Part shown: positions 16,930-24,833 of the stretch, piece after piece
Position numbering within the stretch: position 1 is the first letter of the stretch
Layout of the letters: every line of letters starts with the position of its first letter
DNA from: Aquimonas sp041395245
GTDB lineage: Bacteria > Pseudomonadota > Gammaproteobacteria > Xanthomonadales > Xanthomonadaceae
Assembly (NCBI GenBank): GCA_041395245.1
Contig: JAWLAY010000007.1
Coordinates: 124,001-188,000, forward strand
DNA: 64,000 bases
Direction of reading: 5' to 3'
The notes under the pieces: model-generated
What the model was told of the DNA's origin: nothing
The model's database searches: none
The model's input: the letters and a program-made list of their open reading frames with translations, nothing else
Made by a program: the position numbers and the translations under genes

Positions 16930-17653
16930 CTATCGCAGAATCACCGCCGCCATTTCTTCCAGGCGCGGCAGGTCGATCAGATTGAAGTCGCGGCGATCGA
17001 CCGCCAGAAGTTGATCGGACTGGAAGCGCTTCAGTACGCGACTGACGGTTTCCGGTGCCAGTCGGAGGTAGTTGGCGATATCCGTCCGTGCCATCGTCAA
17101 GGTGAAGCGGCGTGCAGAAAAGCCGCGCGCGGCGTAGCGTCGCGACAGGCTGATCAGGAACGCGGCCATGCGCTCATCGGCAGTATGGTCGCCGGACAAC
17201 AGCGCCGCCTTGTTGATGTCAGCGCTGAGCAGGCGGAACAACTGCGCCTGCAGGCCGGGCATTTTCTGCGCCAGCAGTGCCATCATCGGAAACGAAAAGC
17301 GACAAAGCGTGACGGTATCCAGCGCCACCGCGTTGCAGGGATAGCGACCGTCGTGAATGCCGTTGAGACCGATCACTTCGCCCGGCAGGAAGAATCCCAG
17401 TACCTGCTCGTTGCCCTCGCGGTCAGTGATGTAGGTCTTGACCGTGCCGCCACGTACCGCGGCGATGGCATTGAAGGGCTCGCCTTCGCGGAACACATGC
17501 TCGCCCGCTTGAAACGGTCCGACGTGGGCGACCAGACAATGCAGCTCGATCCAGAGCGACTTGTCATAGCCCTCCGAGAGGGCAGGCCGAAGAAAACGCG
17601 CAGGTCGAGCAGAACGTCATCATCCCCATCGCCGTCATCTGTTCCGGGCGCAT
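16930..17653 (-). pseudogene. Crp/Fnr-family regulator (Fnr/Dnr-like) with apparent +1 frameshift near N-terminus
   Basis: From about 17568 down to 16930 one frame encodes an effector domain and Crp-type HTH: GYDKSLWIELH...AGEHVFREGEPF, then GTVKTYITDREGNEQVLGFFLPGE, ending with MARTDIANYLRLAPETVSRVLKRFQ. The missing N-terminus lies one frame away at 17653-17564: MTFCSTCAFSSACPLGG, a cysteine-rich opening like Fnr. That frame meets TGA at 17564-17566. Removing one G from GGG at 17570-17572 joins the parts perfectly. The longest uninterrupted downstream frame starts at GTG 17496 (188 aa) but lacks part of the sensor domain. Either the gene is broken, there is a sequencing indel, or frameshifting occurs. 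Position beside norB suggests control of NO/oxygen genes. Confidence 0.75.
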
Positions 17654-17873
17654 CCGTGGCGATCATGCAACTGAACTACGTTCATAGGTCGGAATTCTGG
17701 TTGACGTTGACGGAGAAAGGGGCATGGTCCACTCGGTATGCGCTTCGATGAGCGCGCATGCACAAATTTCTGTGACGCCCATGGGACCGGGCGTTTGCCG
17801 CCCTCGTCCGCTTCCTGCCAGACATATGTTGCACCCGGTCAGTGTCCGGTGTGAACCGGACCCGGGTTGCCGA

Positions 17874-19028
17874 TCAACTGAAGTTCAGGCCGCTGTCGTT
17901 GCTGTCCCGCATGGGGCTCGCAGGCGTGCCGCCGAAGGTGTCCGCGTAGGGATCATGGTCATCGCTGGCACCGTCGGTGAGGCGAATCTTCAGGGCCAGG
18001 CCATCGCGCGAGTCGGCTTTGCGAAGTGCTTCTTCCAGATCGATCTTGCCGTCCTTGTAAAGCCGATACAGCGACTGGTCAAAGGTCTGCATGCCTTCCT
18101 GCAGCGAGCGGTCCATGGCTTCCTTGACTTCGTGCACCTGCCCACGACGGATCATGTCGCGGATCAGCGGCGTGTTGATGAGGATCTCGGTGGCAGGCAG
18201 ACGTTTGTTGTCGACACCGGTCACCAGGCGCTGACTGATGACGGCCTTGAGGTTCAGGGACAGATTCATCAGCACGTTCTTGTGTGCCGATTCGGGGAAG
18301 AAGTTGAGGATGCGTTCCAGCGTCTGGTCGGCATTGTTGGAGTGCAGCGTTGCCAGGCACAGGTGACCGGTTTCGGCGAAGGCGATGGCCGCTTCCATGG
18401 TCGCGGCGTCAAGGATTTCACCGATCAGGATCACGTCCGGCGCTTCGCGCATGGCGTTTTTCAGCGCGTTGGCAAACGCGTGCGTGTCGAGACCGACTTC
18501 ACGCTGGTTGACGATGGATTTCTTGTGTCGATGCAGAAACTCGATGGGATCTTCAACCGTAAGGATGTGACCGGTTGAATTGGCATTGCGGTGATCGATC
18601 ATCGAGGCCAGCGTGGTCGACTTGCCCGAACCGGTCGAGCCGACCACCAGCACCAGACCGCGCGGCTCCATCACGATGTCTTTCAGGATATTCGGCAACT
18701 TCAACTGATCAACCGTCGGAATCTCGCTCTTGATGGCGCGGATCACCATGCCCACTTCGCCGCGCTGCTTGAACACATTGACACGGAAGCGCCCGGCGTC
18801 CTTCACGGCGATGGCCATGTTGAGTTCCAGATCGCGTTCGAAGGCCGGCACCTGGCCTTCATCCATCAGCGAGTAGGCGATTTTCTTCACCATGCCGGCG
18901 GGCAGACCGGTATTACCCAGCGCGTAGAGCTTGCCCTCGACCTTGATGTTGACCGGCGCGCCGGTGGTCAAGAACATGTCCGATGCGTTTTTTTCCGTCA
19001 TCAGCTTGAGAAAGTAGCCGATATCCAT
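17874..19028 (-). CDS. pilU: Type IV pilus retraction ATPase, PilU type
   Basis: PilU is a PilT-like hexameric ATPase that assists pilus retraction at the inner-membrane base. The 384-residue protein has Walker A GSTGSGKST (about 130-138), an Asp-box TVEDPIEFLHRHKKS, Walker B DVILIGEILD and an ATLHSNNADQTLERI segment. The opening MDIGYFLKLMTEKNASDMFLTTGAPVNIKV and LIGEILDAATMEAA fit PilU better than PilT (which usually reads GEMRD). No pilT lies within the window on either side. Confidence 0.92.
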   Translation of the reverse strand: MDIGYFLKLMTEKNASDMFLTTGAPVNIKVEGKLYALGNTGLPAGMVKKIAYSLMDEGQVPAFERDLELNMAIAVKDAGRFRVNVFKQRGEVGMVIRAIKSEIPTVDQLKLPNILKDIVMEPRGLVLVVGSTGSGKSTTLASMIDHRNANSTGHILTVEDPIEFLHRHKKSIVNQREVGLDTHAFANALKNAMREAPDVILIGEILDAATMEAAIAFAETGHLCLATLHSNNADQTLERILNFFPESAHKNVLMNLSLNLKAVISQRLVTGVDNKRLPATEILINTPLIRDMIRRGQVHEVKEAMDRSLQEGMQTFDQSLYRLYKDGKIDLEEALRKADSRDGLALKIRLTDGASDDHDPYADTFGGTPASPMRDSNDSGLNFS

Positions 19029-19145
19029 GAAGCTGCCTCGATTGCGGTGGTCGTGTCGTGTCCGGCGGGAGCGATGGGCTGCCGATTGCCCTGATTACCC
19101 AGTGCGGCCTGGGCCGCCACTTTGAATCCAGCAGACGAGCATCAT

Positions 19146-19571
19146 ATGACAGCGCGCCCTCCCTTCGTCCTTGCCCCAGTTCACTCTCTTGCAAATTGGA
19201 GGCCACGCCGGTCGCACTGGCTTGGTCTGGCCCTGATGTGCGTGCCTTGGCTGGCGCTGCAGGCGCGGACACCGCCGCCGCGCGTCGAGCTCGACCGGGC
19301 CGAGCGCGCGGTGCAGAGGGCTCGCGAGGCGGGTGCGTCAAATGACGCAGAGGCCGCGCTGCGCGCTGCAATGGATTATCTCGAAGCCTCGCGTCTGGCG
19401 CGTGAGGATCGCAAGCACAAGGATGAGATCGCGCTGGCGGCGCGGGCCGAACTGGAAGCCGAACTCGCCACCGCCGTGACCCGTGCCGCGCAAGCACGGC
19501 GGGCCGTGGAAGAAAAGGCCGAGGCCAATGCGCGTCTGCGCCACGATCTGCTCGGGGAGACGCCACGATGA
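19146..19571 (+). CDS. DUF4398-like envelope protein
   Basis: A 141-residue protein from ATG 19146 with an N-terminal hydrophobic segment (LGLALMCVPWLALQA) and a helical, alanine- and glutamate-rich body (DRAERAVQRAREAGA...YLEASRLAREDRKHKDEIALAARAELEAELA) typical of DUF4398. No lipobox cysteine is placed for cleavage. It overlaps the OmpA-family gene by four bases (ATGA), so the pair is coupled. It is probably periplasmic and associated with the OmpA partner. Confidence 0.75.
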   Translation: MTARPPFVLAPVHSLANWRPRRSHWLGLALMCVPWLALQARTPPPRVELDRAERAVQRAREAGASNDAEAALRAAMDYLEASRLAREDRKHKDEIALAARAELEAELATAVTRAAQARRAVEEKAEANARLRHDLLGETPR

Positions 19572-20521
19572 GCGCACTGAGGTTTGCACTGCTGGGTCTT
19601 CTGCTGAGCGCGTCTTTGCACGCGGCACCGCGCCCCGATCCCGAGCTGGAGGCCTTGCGGCAAAGTCTGGCGGAGTTGGAGGCCGATCCCAGCCTTGGTG
19701 GACTGGCGCCGGGTGACGTCGAACGGGCGCGGCAGGCGATCCAGGTCGTTGCCGAGACCAGCAAGCGCAAGCGTCCAGAGCCGGTGTTCACCGCCCAGCG
19801 GCGGATCGCCATCGCGCGAGCCGTGGCCGAGCGCGAACTGGCCGAGCAGCAGTTGATGCAGTTGGAGCGCGAACACGACCGCATACTGCTGCAGGCAGCC
19901 CAGCGCGAAGCCGAAGCGGCTCGGCGGGAAGCGGAGAACCTGCGCTTGCTCAGTCTGGCGCGTGCGGAGGAAACCGAACGCGCGCTGCAGATTGCCGATG
20001 CGGCGCGCGCGGAGTCCGAACTGTCGCTGGCGGAAGCCGAGGCTTCGCGCCGTGTGGCGGATGCGCAGGCTGAAGAGGCCTCACTGGCCCGTCGTGAAGC
20101 GGAGCTCGCCGCGGAAGCGGCCGAAAGCCTGCGTCTGCAGCTCGCCAGCATGACGGCGCGCAGTGATTCGCGTGGTCAGGTCATGACCCTGTCCGGCGAC
20201 GCGTTTGCCAGTGGCAAGGCCACCTTGCGTCCAGAGGCCGACGCCAACCTGCAGCGCGTTGTCGAGTTTGTACAGAGTCAGCCGACGTCGCGGGTATTGA
20301 TTGAAGGGCATACCGACAGCCAGGGCAGTGCCAACCTCAATCAGGTTTTGTCGCAAAAGCGCGCGGAGGCGGTTCGTGAAGCGCTGATCGCGGCGGGGGT
20401 TGACGGCGGTCGATTGCAAGCTCTGGGTGCGGGCGAGGACCGTCCGGTCGATGACAATGGCAGTTCCGAGGGCCGAGCGCGCAATCGTCGGGTGGAAATC
20501 GTGCTGCAGCAGGGTGGTTGA
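19568..20521 (+). CDS. OmpA-family peptidoglycan-binding protein with coiled-coil
   Basis: A 317-residue exported protein. Residues 1-20 form a signal peptide (LLGLLLSASLHAA). Residues about 25-195 form a long alanine/glutamate coiled coil with DUF4398-like character. Residues about 205-317 form an OmpA C-terminal domain: FASGKATLRPEA, VLIEGHTDSQGS, NLNQVLSQKRAEAVREAL and RARNRRVEIVL. It probably spans from the envelope partner encoded upstream to peptidoglycan. A hairpin follows the stop. Confidence 0.9.
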   Translation: MSALRFALLGLLLSASLHAAPRPDPELEALRQSLAELEADPSLGGLAPGDVERARQAIQVVAETSKRKRPEPVFTAQRRIAIARAVAERELAEQQLMQLEREHDRILLQAAQREAEAARREAENLRLLSLARAEETERALQIADAARAESELSLAEAEASRRVADAQAEEASLARREAELAAEAAESLRLQLASMTARSDSRGQVMTLSGDAFASGKATLRPEADANLQRVVEFVQSQPTSRVLIEGHTDSQGSANLNQVLSQKRAEAVREALIAAGVDGGRLQALGAGEDRPVDDNGSSEGRARNRRVEIVLQQGG

Positions 20522-20522
20522 T

Positions 20523-20539
20523 GGCGGCGATCAGCCGCC
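20523..20539 (+). terminator. Hairpin after the OmpA-family gene
   Basis: GGCGGC (20523-20528) pairs with GCCGCC (20534-20539) immediately after the stop; GGGGTTTTCC follows a few bases later. It is a modest intrinsic-terminator candidate. Confidence 0.45.
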
Positions 20540-20710
20540 TGTCGGGGTTTTCCTCACGGCCGCGGAATGCAACATTTTCCTAACACGAATTTCACCCGGA
20601 AAAGACCATAAAAATCTTTTGAATCAATGACATAACAAACCACTTGCAGAGCTGATATCAGGCGCGTAGGGTCGGGTTGGACGGTCATGCCGCCGTCCGG
20701 GAGGATTGCG

Positions 20711-20800
20711 ATGAAATCAGCATTCCACGCACGCCAATTTCGTGCCCGTTGCGCGATGGGGCCAACGGGCTATTTCAGCAATCGTTCCGGTGTTTGCTAG
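20711..20800 (+). CDS. Possible 29-residue small protein or leader peptide
   Basis: ATG at 20711 is preceded by a strong ribosome site (GGGAGG, eight bases upstream) and the frame runs 29 codons to TAG. The peptide is basic (MKSAFHARQFRARCAMGPTG...). It ends 56 bases before ydcH on the same strand, so it could be a leader or an independent small protein. Only the ribosome site and position support it. The rest of the 20540-20856 gap shows no other gene. Confidence 0.35.
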   Translation: MKSAFHARQFRARCAMGPTGYFSNRSGVC

Positions 20801-20856
20801 CCGCCTCATGGGGCAACCCATGGGGCGTTGTTGTCTCTGAGCCAGGAGGAAGCGCG

Positions 20857-21078
20857 ATGTTCGAAGGTCAACAGCATGAAGTCGAAGTCCTGTTGCAACA
20901 GGACACGGAGTTCCGCCAGTTGTATCACCGTCACCGGCAGTTGGACCGCCAGGTCAGCAATGTCGAATCCGGCGTACAGGCGGTGGGTGATCAGCGACTG
21001 AGCGAGATGAAGCGCGAAAAACTCCGAACCAAGGAACGACTTACGCGATTGTTTGACAGCCGGCACGCGGCACGCTGA
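20857..21078 (+). CDS. YdcH/DUF465-family small protein
   Basis: A 73-residue, helical, highly charged protein (HEVEVLLQQDTEFRQLYHRHRQLDRQVSNVE...QRLSEMKREKLRTKERLTRLF) matching the DUF465/YdcH pattern of a helical hairpin with L-K-x-x-K-L-x-x-K-D/E-x-L near the end. ATG at 20857 follows AGGAGGA. Function unknown. A strong hairpin lies seven bases after the stop. Confidence 0.85.
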   Translation: MFEGQQHEVEVLLQQDTEFRQLYHRHRQLDRQVSNVESGVQAVGDQRLSEMKREKLRTKERLTRLFDSRHAAR

Positions 21079-21084
21079 CCTCAT

Positions 21085-21116
21085 ACACCCCGCGCCGCCT
21101 GGGCGGCGCGGGGTGT
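21085..21116. terminator. GC-rich bidirectional terminator-like hairpin
   Basis: ACACCCCGCGCCGCC (21085-21099) pairs fully with GGCGGCGCGGGGTGT (21102-21116); the innermost pairs must open to form a loop. It sits between the convergent ydcH-like gene and PfkB kinase gene. No long T-tract follows. Confidence 0.6.
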
Positions 21117-21127
21117 TGCATGACTGT

Positions 21128-22063
21128 TTATTTGAGCGCGTATCCGAATTGCTGACGGAATTGCTCGGCAAAGCGCGCGTAATCGAAGCGTTGATTCTGC
21201 GGACCAAGATGTTCGATCTTCAGCGCACCCATCAATGACGCAATGCGACCTGCGGTCGCCATGTCATAGCCATTCATCAGGCCGAAGATCAGTCCTGCGC
21301 GGTAGGCATCGCCGCAGCCGGTTGGGTCCACCACGCGGATCGCATCGGCGGCGGGCACGGTCATCATGCCGGTCTTGCTGTGCACCTCCGAGCCACGCGG
21401 TCCGCGCGTGATGATGTAGGCCGTGACGCGTTCGGCGATGTCCTTTTCGCTGAGACCGGTGCGCTCCTGCAACAGGCTGGACTCGTAGTCGTTGACGGTC
21501 ACGTAGGTCGCCTGCTCGATCATTGTGCGCAGCTCTTCGCCGTTGAACAGCGGCATGGCCTGGCCCGGATCGAAGATGAAGGGGATGCCGAGTTCGGCAA
21601 ACTCCCGCGAGTTCTGCAGCATGGCCTCGTAGCCGTCCGGACCAACGATGCCGAACTCGACGTCGGCGACGTCCTTCACGTGGTTTTCGTAGGAACGCAT
21701 CATGGCGCCGGGATGGAACGCGGTGATCTGGTTATCGTCCAGGTCGGTGGTGATGAAAGCCTGTGCGGTGTAGAGATCATCAATCACCTTGACGTGGTCA
21801 AGGCGAATGCCGCACTCCTCGAAGTGCTGCCGGTAGGGGCCGAAGTCCTGACCAACGGTGGCCATCGGAATCGGCTCGCCGCCCAACAGGTTCAGGTTGT
21901 AGGCGATGTTGCCCGCGCAACCGCCAAATTCGCGACGCATCCGAGGTACCAGGAAGGACACGTTCAGGATGTGCACCTTGTCGGGCAGGATGTGGTTCTT
22001 GAACTGGTCCTGGAACACCATGATGGTGTCGTACGCCAATGAGCCGCAGATCAAAGCCGCCAT
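21128..22063 (-). CDS. PfkB-family carbohydrate/nucleoside kinase (adenosine kinase-like)
   Basis: A 311-residue ribokinase-fold enzyme. The N-terminal substrate motif GGCAGNIAYNLNLLG and the C-terminal signature DPTGCGDAYRAGLIFGL (catalytic D about 252) are clear. The overall pattern, with the CGDAYRAG motif, resembles bacterial adenosine-kinase-like PfkB members, but the substrate cannot be fixed from sequence. ATG at 22063 gives the family start MAALICGSLAYDTIM; a 40-codon open extension upstream is unlike the family. It is divergent from mreB. Confidence 0.85.
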   Translation of the reverse strand: MAALICGSLAYDTIMVFQDQFKNHILPDKVHILNVSFLVPRMRREFGGCAGNIAYNLNLLGGEPIPMATVGQDFGPYRQHFEECGIRLDHVKVIDDLYTAQAFITTDLDDNQITAFHPGAMMRSYENHVKDVADVEFGIVGPDGYEAMLQNSREFAELGIPFIFDPGQAMPLFNGEELRTMIEQATYVTVNDYESSLLQERTGLSEKDIAERVTAYIITRGPRGSEVHSKTGMMTVPAADAIRVVDPTGCGDAYRAGLIFGLMNGYDMATAGRIASLMGALKIEHLGPQNQRFDYARFAEQFRQQFGYALK

Positions 22064-22232
22064 GTCTATCCACTCCACTCGGCGCTGGCGTGGCGGAGGA
22101 CATCTCCACTGCAGGAGCGCTGCGCCGCTCAAACGGCCGCAAAGCATACCGATGCCGGGCGGGCAGGTCACGGAGCACGCCACTGGCCGTGCGGTCGCGG
22201 TTTGCGTGGGTGTCCTGTTCGTGATGGATTTC

Positions 22233-22261
22233 TTGCTGCTAAATCGCGTACTTGCTAGGCT
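22233..22261 (+). promoter_or_regulatory. Sigma-70-type promoter candidate for mreB
   Basis: TTGCTG (22233-22238) and TAGGCT (22256-22261) are separated by 17 bases and lie about 30-60 bases before the mreB ATG. This is a sequence-only prediction. Confidence 0.4.
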
Positions 22262-22292
22262 TTAGCGCTTTTCGCCGCGGGCCAAATTCCCC

Positions 22293-23339
22293 ATGTTCAA
22301 GAGTCTCCGTGGTCTGTTCTCCAACGACCTCTCCATCGACCTCGGTACGGCCAACACGCTGATCTATGTACGCGGTCAGGGGATCATCCTCAACGAGCCG
22401 TCCGTGGTGGCGATTCGACAGGATCGCGGTCCGGGCTCGCACAAGTCGGTGGCCGCTGTTGGCCACGAGGCCAAGCGCATGCTGGGTCGTACGCCAGGCA
22501 ACATCTCCACCATTCGTCCGATGAAGGATGGTGTGATCGCCGACTTCTCGACCACCGAGGAGATGCTCAAGTACTTCATCCGCAAGGTTCACAAAGGGCG
22601 TTTCCTGCGCCCCAGCCCGCGGGTGTTGATCTGTGTGCCCTGCGGCTCGACCCAGGTCGAGCGGCGCGCCATCAAGGAATCGGCCGAAGAGGCCGGTGCG
22701 CGCGAAGTGTTCCTGATCGAAGAGCCCATGGCGGCCGCGATCGGCGCGGGTATTCCGGTGCATGAAGCGCGCGGTTCGATGGTGCTGGACATCGGTGGCG
22801 GCACCTCCGAGGTCGCGGTGATCTCTTTGAACGGGATCGTTTACTCGGCGTCGGTGCGTATCGGTGGTGACCGTTTCGATGAGGCGATCATCGGCTATGT
22901 ACGGCGCAACCACGGCACCTTGATCGGCGAAACCACGGCGGAGAAGATCAAGCTGGAGATCGGTTGTGCCTTCCCGCAGGAAGAGGTCAAGGAGATCGAG
23001 GTGTCCGGCCGCAATCTGGCGGAAGGTGTGCCGCGCAACTTCACGATCAATTCCAATGAAGTACTGGAAGCCCTGCACGAACCCTTGGCGGGCATTACCC
23101 ACGCGGTACGCGCCGCGCTGGAACAGACTCCGCCGGAACTCTGCTCGGACGTCGCCGAGCGCGGTATCGTGCTGACCGGCGGTGGTGCCTTGTTGCGTGA
23201 CCTGGACAAGCTGATTTCCGAAGAGACCGGTCTGCATGTGCATGTGGCCGATGACCCGCTGACCTGTGTGGCACGCGGTGGTGGTCGTGCGCTGGAGTTG
23301 ATCGACATGCACGGCAACGACTTCTTCGCGCCGGAGTGA
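22293..23339 (+). CDS. mreB: Rod shape-determining protein MreB
   Basis: MreB is the bacterial actin that organises lateral cell-wall synthesis on the inner face of the membrane. The 348-residue product has actin-fold motifs SIDLGTANTLIYV (phosphate 1), DIGGGTSEVAVISLNG (phosphate 2) and GIVLTGGGALLRDLD (adenosine), plus the amphipathic N-terminus MFKSLRGLFSNDL for membrane contact. It is first in the mreB-mreC-mreD-mrdA-rodA operon. Confidence 0.98.
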   Translation: MFKSLRGLFSNDLSIDLGTANTLIYVRGQGIILNEPSVVAIRQDRGPGSHKSVAAVGHEAKRMLGRTPGNISTIRPMKDGVIADFSTTEEMLKYFIRKVHKGRFLRPSPRVLICVPCGSTQVERRAIKESAEEAGAREVFLIEEPMAAAIGAGIPVHEARGSMVLDIGGGTSEVAVISLNGIVYSASVRIGGDRFDEAIIGYVRRNHGTLIGETTAEKIKLEIGCAFPQEEVKEIEVSGRNLAEGVPRNFTINSNEVLEALHEPLAGITHAVRAALEQTPPELCSDVAERGIVLTGGGALLRDLDKLISEETGLHVHVADDPLTCVARGGGRALELIDMHGNDFFAPE

Positions 23340-23394
23340 TCGGCGCTGCGTTGACCTCTTATCCCTCATCGTCAACCAGCCTTCGGATGCTCTG

Positions 23395-24348
23395 GTGAAC
23401 GGCAACAACCGCAGCGGACCGATGTTTGGCGAGGGAAGCAGTACCCTGATGCTGTTGTTCTATCTGTCCTTTGCCATCGTGCTGATGGTGACGGATCACC
23501 GCACCGATGCGCTGGGTCGACTGCGGCAGTTGGCAGGTCTATTGCTGCAGCCCATGTATTCGCTGGCTGCACTCCCCGCACAGCTGGCGGATGAAGTCTC
23601 CTCAAGCTGGCATTCGCGCGATCAACTGCAGATAGAGCGTGATGCGGCACAGCGCGAGCTGCTGGTCGCGCGTGCCCAACTGGACCGGCTGCAGGCCGTA
23701 CAAAGGGAGAATCAGCATCTGCGCGAATTGCTGGGTGGCACGCGCGGCTTGCAGATGGGCGTTCAGCTTGCCAATGTGGTCGACGTGGATCTGGATCCTT
23801 TCCGGCATCGCATTCTCATTGATGTGGGTGAGCAGGATGGCGTGCAGGAGGGACTGGCGCTGATCGATGCGCACGGCGTGGTGGGTCAGGTGTTGTCCGT
23901 GGCGCCGACCCGATCGACTGCACTGCTGATCTCCGATCCAAGCCATGGTGTGCCGGTTCAGGTGGTGCGTACCGGGCTGCGCCTGGTCGCCTTCGGTACC
24001 GGCGAGACGGATCGCTTGCGGCTGCCGAACATTCCGCAGAGCGCGGATATCCGTGTGGGTGACGCGCTGGTGACCTCCGGCCTGGGTGGTCGATTCCCAG
24101 CGGGCTTGCCGGTGGCGACGGTGATGAGTCTGCGTCCTGATGACACGCGCTTGTTCGTGATCGCCGAAGCGACGCCATCGGCCACGCTGGACCGCAGCGG
24201 GCAACTGTTGCTGCTCTGGGCGACCGAGCCCACGCCCGAGATGGGGCCGCCGGTCGAACTGGGTGACCCGGGGCTGATGCAACAACCCGACCCAGGGTCG
24301 GCGGCCGACGCCAAGGTGGATGGCGACACCGTGCGAGTGGCGCGCTGA
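23395..24348 (+). CDS. mreC: Rod shape-determining protein MreC
   Basis: MreC is a bitopic inner-membrane protein that links MreB to PBP2/RodA through its periplasmic beta-rich domain. The 317-residue product has one N-terminal TM helix (LMLLFYLSFAIVLMV), a coiled coil (about 75-120) and conserved periplasmic segments such as VGEQDGVQEGLALIDAHGVVGQV and GDALVTSGLGGRFPAGLPVATV. It starts with GTG and its stop overlaps the mreD ATG. Confidence 0.95.
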   Translation: MNGNNRSGPMFGEGSSTLMLLFYLSFAIVLMVTDHRTDALGRLRQLAGLLLQPMYSLAALPAQLADEVSSSWHSRDQLQIERDAAQRELLVARAQLDRLQAVQRENQHLRELLGGTRGLQMGVQLANVVDVDLDPFRHRILIDVGEQDGVQEGLALIDAHGVVGQVLSVAPTRSTALLISDPSHGVPVQVVRTGLRLVAFGTGETDRLRLPNIPQSADIRVGDALVTSGLGGRFPAGLPVATVMSLRPDDTRLFVIAEATPSATLDRSGQLLLLWATEPTPEMGPPVELGDPGLMQQPDPGSAADAKVDGDTVRVAR

Positions 24349-24830
24349 TGCGCCTGCTCCGTGTTCCGGCGTTTCCCTTGTCGGTGTTCCTGGCGCTGTG
24401 GTTCGGCTTGCTGCCCATGCCGACCTGGGCGGCAGGGTTCAAGCCCTGGTGGCTGGCGCTGGTGATGATCTACTGGAGTCTGGAGTCGCCGCGTTACGGC
24501 AGCCTGGGACGCTTGTTTGTGATCGGGCTGCTGGCCGACCTGCTGTTTGGCACCTTGCTTGGCGAACAGGCGTTGCGCCTGTGCATCCTCGGGTTTCTCA
24601 TCCTGCGTTTCCGCGCCCGTCTGCGTTTCTTCCCCATGTGGCAGCAGTCGCTTGCCGTGCTTGGCCTGCTGATGAACGACCGCATGGTCGTGCTGATGGT
24701 GCGTGGTCTGTCCGGTGAGGGACTGCCGCCCTGGGAGTTCTGGATCTCGCCCTGGGTCGGCATGGCCTTGTGGCCCTGGTTGTTCCTGCTGCTGGACAGT
24801 GCGCGCCTGCGTTCGCGCGGAAAGGCCTGA
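24348..24830 (+). CDS. mreD: Rod shape-determining protein MreD
   Basis: A 160-residue polytopic membrane protein with about five helices and the family pattern PWWLALVMIYWSLESPRYGSLG...GLLADLLFGTLLGEQAL. MreD is a small component of the elongasome. It starts at the last base of mreC (23395-24348) and is followed three bases later by mrdA. Confidence 0.92.
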   Translation: MRLLRVPAFPLSVFLALWFGLLPMPTWAAGFKPWWLALVMIYWSLESPRYGSLGRLFVIGLLADLLFGTLLGEQALRLCILGFLILRFRARLRFFPMWQQSLAVLGLLMNDRMVVLMVRGLSGEGLPPWEFWISPWVGMALWPWLFLLLDSARLRSRGKA

Positions 24831-24833
24831 GCC

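Noticed and set aside
17373..17666. 97-codon minus-strand frame overlapping the fnr-like N-terminus
   Set aside because: Neither the cysteine motif nor the effector domain lies in this frame; it is the third frame across the split gene.
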